This document shows, in pieces, positions 61,644-64,000 of a stretch of 64,000 nucleotides of DNA. Under the pieces are notes generated by a model. It searched no databases, was not told where the DNA came from, and saw only the letters and a program-made list of their open reading frames with translations. The translations under genes and the position numbers were made by a program. Numbering within the stretch: the first letter of the stretch is position 1; each line of letters opens with the position of its first letter. The DNA is taken from positions 5,683,096 to 5,747,095 of the forward strand of contig NC_087080.1 in assembly GCF_026151205.1 (NCBI RefSeq), in the 5' to 3' direction. The DNA comes from Bolinopsis microptera. Lineage: Eukaryota; Ctenophora; Tentaculata; Lobata; Bolinopsidae.

Positions 61644-62734
61644 CCTACCTTTTATAAGGTTGTGAGTGTTATTTGTTATATTGTAGGAAGCAAATGGTTA
61701 AATTTTATTTATTCTGAATAACATAGTTTAATTCACGGTAGAAATCAAAACAAGATGTTTCCTCAGTATTTGAGTGATCAATCATACAATACAATTTTAA
61801 GAGTTGGAACAACCAATACAAATAAGTGAGACAAAAAATTAATGGGAACCCCAATTCTTTATTACTTCACAAAAAACTGAAAAGCAGATCATAGGACGTA
61901 GGCTTGAAAAATGTCTCAATAATTTCGTTACGCCAAATTTTAAATTTCCAGCGAGTTTATGGTCCCGAATCAATATTATATGTACTGGTAACATGAAATC
62001 ATATTGAAACACATAAAAGTCGGCTAGGTAAAAAGTAACGAATTTGAGCATCGACTGACAAAAATTTCTTGAAATAAATATCACTGCCAAACTACAATAC
62101 AGTGTACAATAACAGACACATTGTCAATTCGTACAGTCATGACTAGCACGAATGACGAATCAGTGAAAGTTGAAGAAATTTGGTGACATAGAGAGGATTC
62201 CAAATACTAACATACTAATTAATTGGTTCAAGCAAAGAAACTATTTCGCCACAATATTTGTTTTATTATCTTGTTCAATTTGATCAAGACAGTATGACGG
62301 CTTTTTCTATCTAACCATGTTCAAACATGATAACGTCACATTCTTCAACTTTACCGAGCTAGTTATCTCACCATGACTGTCAATATTATTGATTTTTTAG
62401 TACAGTTCACTTCTTTACTTACGTTGTAAAGGATTGAATTATAAAAAGGTCTATGACATACACGGTGTTGTCAATTTTAAAATATTAAATCATTTTGAGA
62501 CTGGCACATCTCTTTTGAAAAATAAAATGTCATGCATCAACGTACAGCTTTATAAATCACCCAAATCTAACAGCTTTCGAATCAATTAAATTAAAAAACA
62601 TTTAGCTAAATATAAATACAGCATAATAAAACAGAAACTTCGAAGAAAGAACCAACATGTTTAACAACCCTGAAGTATATAAAAAGTAAAACAAGAGAAC
62701 ATATTCTTATTAACTCCTCAAATAATTACATTGA
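61644..62734. other. Gap between LMBRD2 and TDRD9, same strand
   Basis: AT-rich; it must hold the TDRD9 3' UTR and the LMBRD2 promoter and 5' UTR. An open frame at 61839-62090 has no support. Confidence 0.4.
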
Positions 62735-64000
62735 TCACCTAGAATTGGACCAATAATCAAGCCTCCGGATCTCTGTAAGATGAGCATCAGTTTCTAGATG
62801 AGCTGCCAGCTCACGTGGCCGATCAAACGTAAGTTTACACAGTCTACATTCCAGGTACTTACCAGTGTTCACGCTAGTGGTCTCATTCAACTTGTAAGTG
62901 TACCGCTGAAGTTTACTGACACGTTTCTTCCATTTTCTCATATAAACCTGGGTTTCTGTCATCATTTGGTTCAATCTGAAGGTCAGACCCAGATGTATCC
63001 GTGAAGTAAAGAGTGCTGTGAGGCCGCACTACATCCTCATCCTCTCCAGGGTAAGTTTCAGGGAATAACTCTAGGGAGTTACAAGTGAAGTTGTCAGGAC
63101 GCCAAGAGTATACGATGTTTTCGAAAGGAGGTATGGATCTCTGTCTGCCTTCAAAATCTTTTCTAAGCTGGCCAACAAGCTCTTTAACTTTCATTTGAGA
63201 TCTCTTTATGTGGCTTTCGATGTATTTGAGTTTTGAAGGGTCATCCTCGTCCTTAGTCAATATATTTGAGATGGCTAATCGAATTTTGTTAATCCGATCG
63301 ATATCAGAGCTAAGGATCCGATGATCAAAAGTCACCTGTAGATCATGATCGGGCCACAGAGGATCACCGTTTGTGTCAATGCCCAATCCAGCGATACACC
63401 CCACATAATTAAGCCTGCTAGGAGTTGTGTGAAACTGTACTTTGGGAGAAAATAGAAGAACCATCAGATCAGGAAAGCCTCTAATAGGAAGATGTTGGGT
63501 AACTCCTCTTAGCTGTACCCTACATCCTGAGCCACTCAGTGCCACTGTACTTGCTGTTAACATTTCGGTAAAGTCATCGCTGGGGTTCGTACATATCGTG
63601 ACGGAACAGACAGAATTGGGATCGACGATGGTGCGGTATGATCTAGCCGTATTGTTAAGTCCACAGTATTCGACTTCATACGGGCTTGTGGGACCCGAGA
63701 GGACGCATTTCTCAGGTTTAAAATGGAGCTCATCTTCTTTTCTTTCATCGCTAGCCTCAATGGATTCTAATCTGACCTCGTTGCCTCCCAACATCATCCT
63801 AGCATATTCTGTTCGATAATCTGCAGTAGCAACAGTCACTGGTAAAAATTCATTTTCAACCAGCCATCTTTTTAGACTGACGTCTCCTTCAAAAAGATCT
63901 AAATGTAGTACATTATCAAGAAGGTAGAAAACTTTTGCATCAAAGTGCTTGTTCTCTAGAATCGGCCGAATATGGTCAACAAATTTTCTGTCCCATGTTT
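62735..64000 (-). CDS. TDRD9: TDRD9/spindle-E-like helicase, C-terminal part (runs off the window)
   Basis: TDRD9 is a germline DExH helicase with a Tudor domain that acts in the piRNA pathway to silence transposons. The window starts inside the Tudor domain: VFYLLDNVLHLDLFEGDVSL and WLVENEF. The conserved post-Tudor region follows: FKPEKCVLSGPTSPYEVEYC, SVCSVTICTNP, GLGIDTNGDPLWPDHDLQVT and FDHRIL...INKIRLAISNIL. A C2H2-type finger (CRLCKLTFDRPRELAAHLET then DAH) forms the end, with the stop at 62735. The finger frame (62735-62974) differs from the frame before it (which runs to 62913). No plausible intron lies at the switch, so a base indel or assembly error is likely around 62913-62990. 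Helicase domains lie beyond 64000. Family call rests on the post-Tudor signature. Confidence 0.75.

Overview
The window is animal (metazoan) nuclear DNA, AT-rich and full of repeats. Genes are split by GT-AG introns, and the recognisable proteins are animal ones: LMBRD2, the piRNA helicase TDRD9, PLAC8 cysteine-rich proteins, a SOUL heme-binding protein and TSP1-type extracellular proteins. The style (compact small exons, very long introns, many MITEs, LINE and SINE relics) suits a marine invertebrate such as a cnidarian or another non-bilaterian or invertebrate lineage. I cannot name the species.

The backbone is one minus-strand gene, an LMBRD2 homologue. I could assemble it as 14 coding exons from 61643 down to 3639: 1896 nt, 631 codons plus stop, with every exon junction keeping reading phase. 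It covers about 58 kb. Intron 9 alone (5200-43870) is 38.7 kb and contains most of the other genes. Intron 3 contains two more genes on the opposite strand, and intron 7 contains a 4.9 kb repeat element.

Region by region: 212-2853 is a composite mobile element with G-run/C-run ends. 3639-5199 holds LMBRD2 exons 14-10. 6240-21490 holds five PLAC8 copies; four of them lie on the plus strand, three within a tandem segmental duplication of about 3.4 kb per unit with variable 17-bp minisatellites and a hAT transposon. 23223-27801 holds a SINE, a secreted two-domain SOUL protein and a P-loop sulfotransferase-like gene with one in-frame TGA. 28830-35310 holds LINE relics, a second duplication with two more PLAC8 copies, and another G-capped element. 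36068-42307 is a nest of DNA transposons. 43414 is a small secreted protein. 43871-50646 holds LMBRD2 exons 9-5 with the purine-rich element C. 51238-58580 holds a foldback element and two secreted cysteine-rich/TSP1-type genes. 58780-61643 holds LMBRD2 exons 3-1, with an 11-unit minisatellite made from the exon 2 splice donor. 62735-64000 is the 3' end of TDRD9.

The most unusual signal is a set of three elements (212-2853, 31800-32264, 44474-49409). They share one architecture but not one sequence: a G-run at one end and a C-run at the other, short subterminal repeats forming stem-loops, core loops in direct orientation, and matching 5-6 bp target duplications. The second is the amplified 5' splice site of LMBRD2 exon 2.
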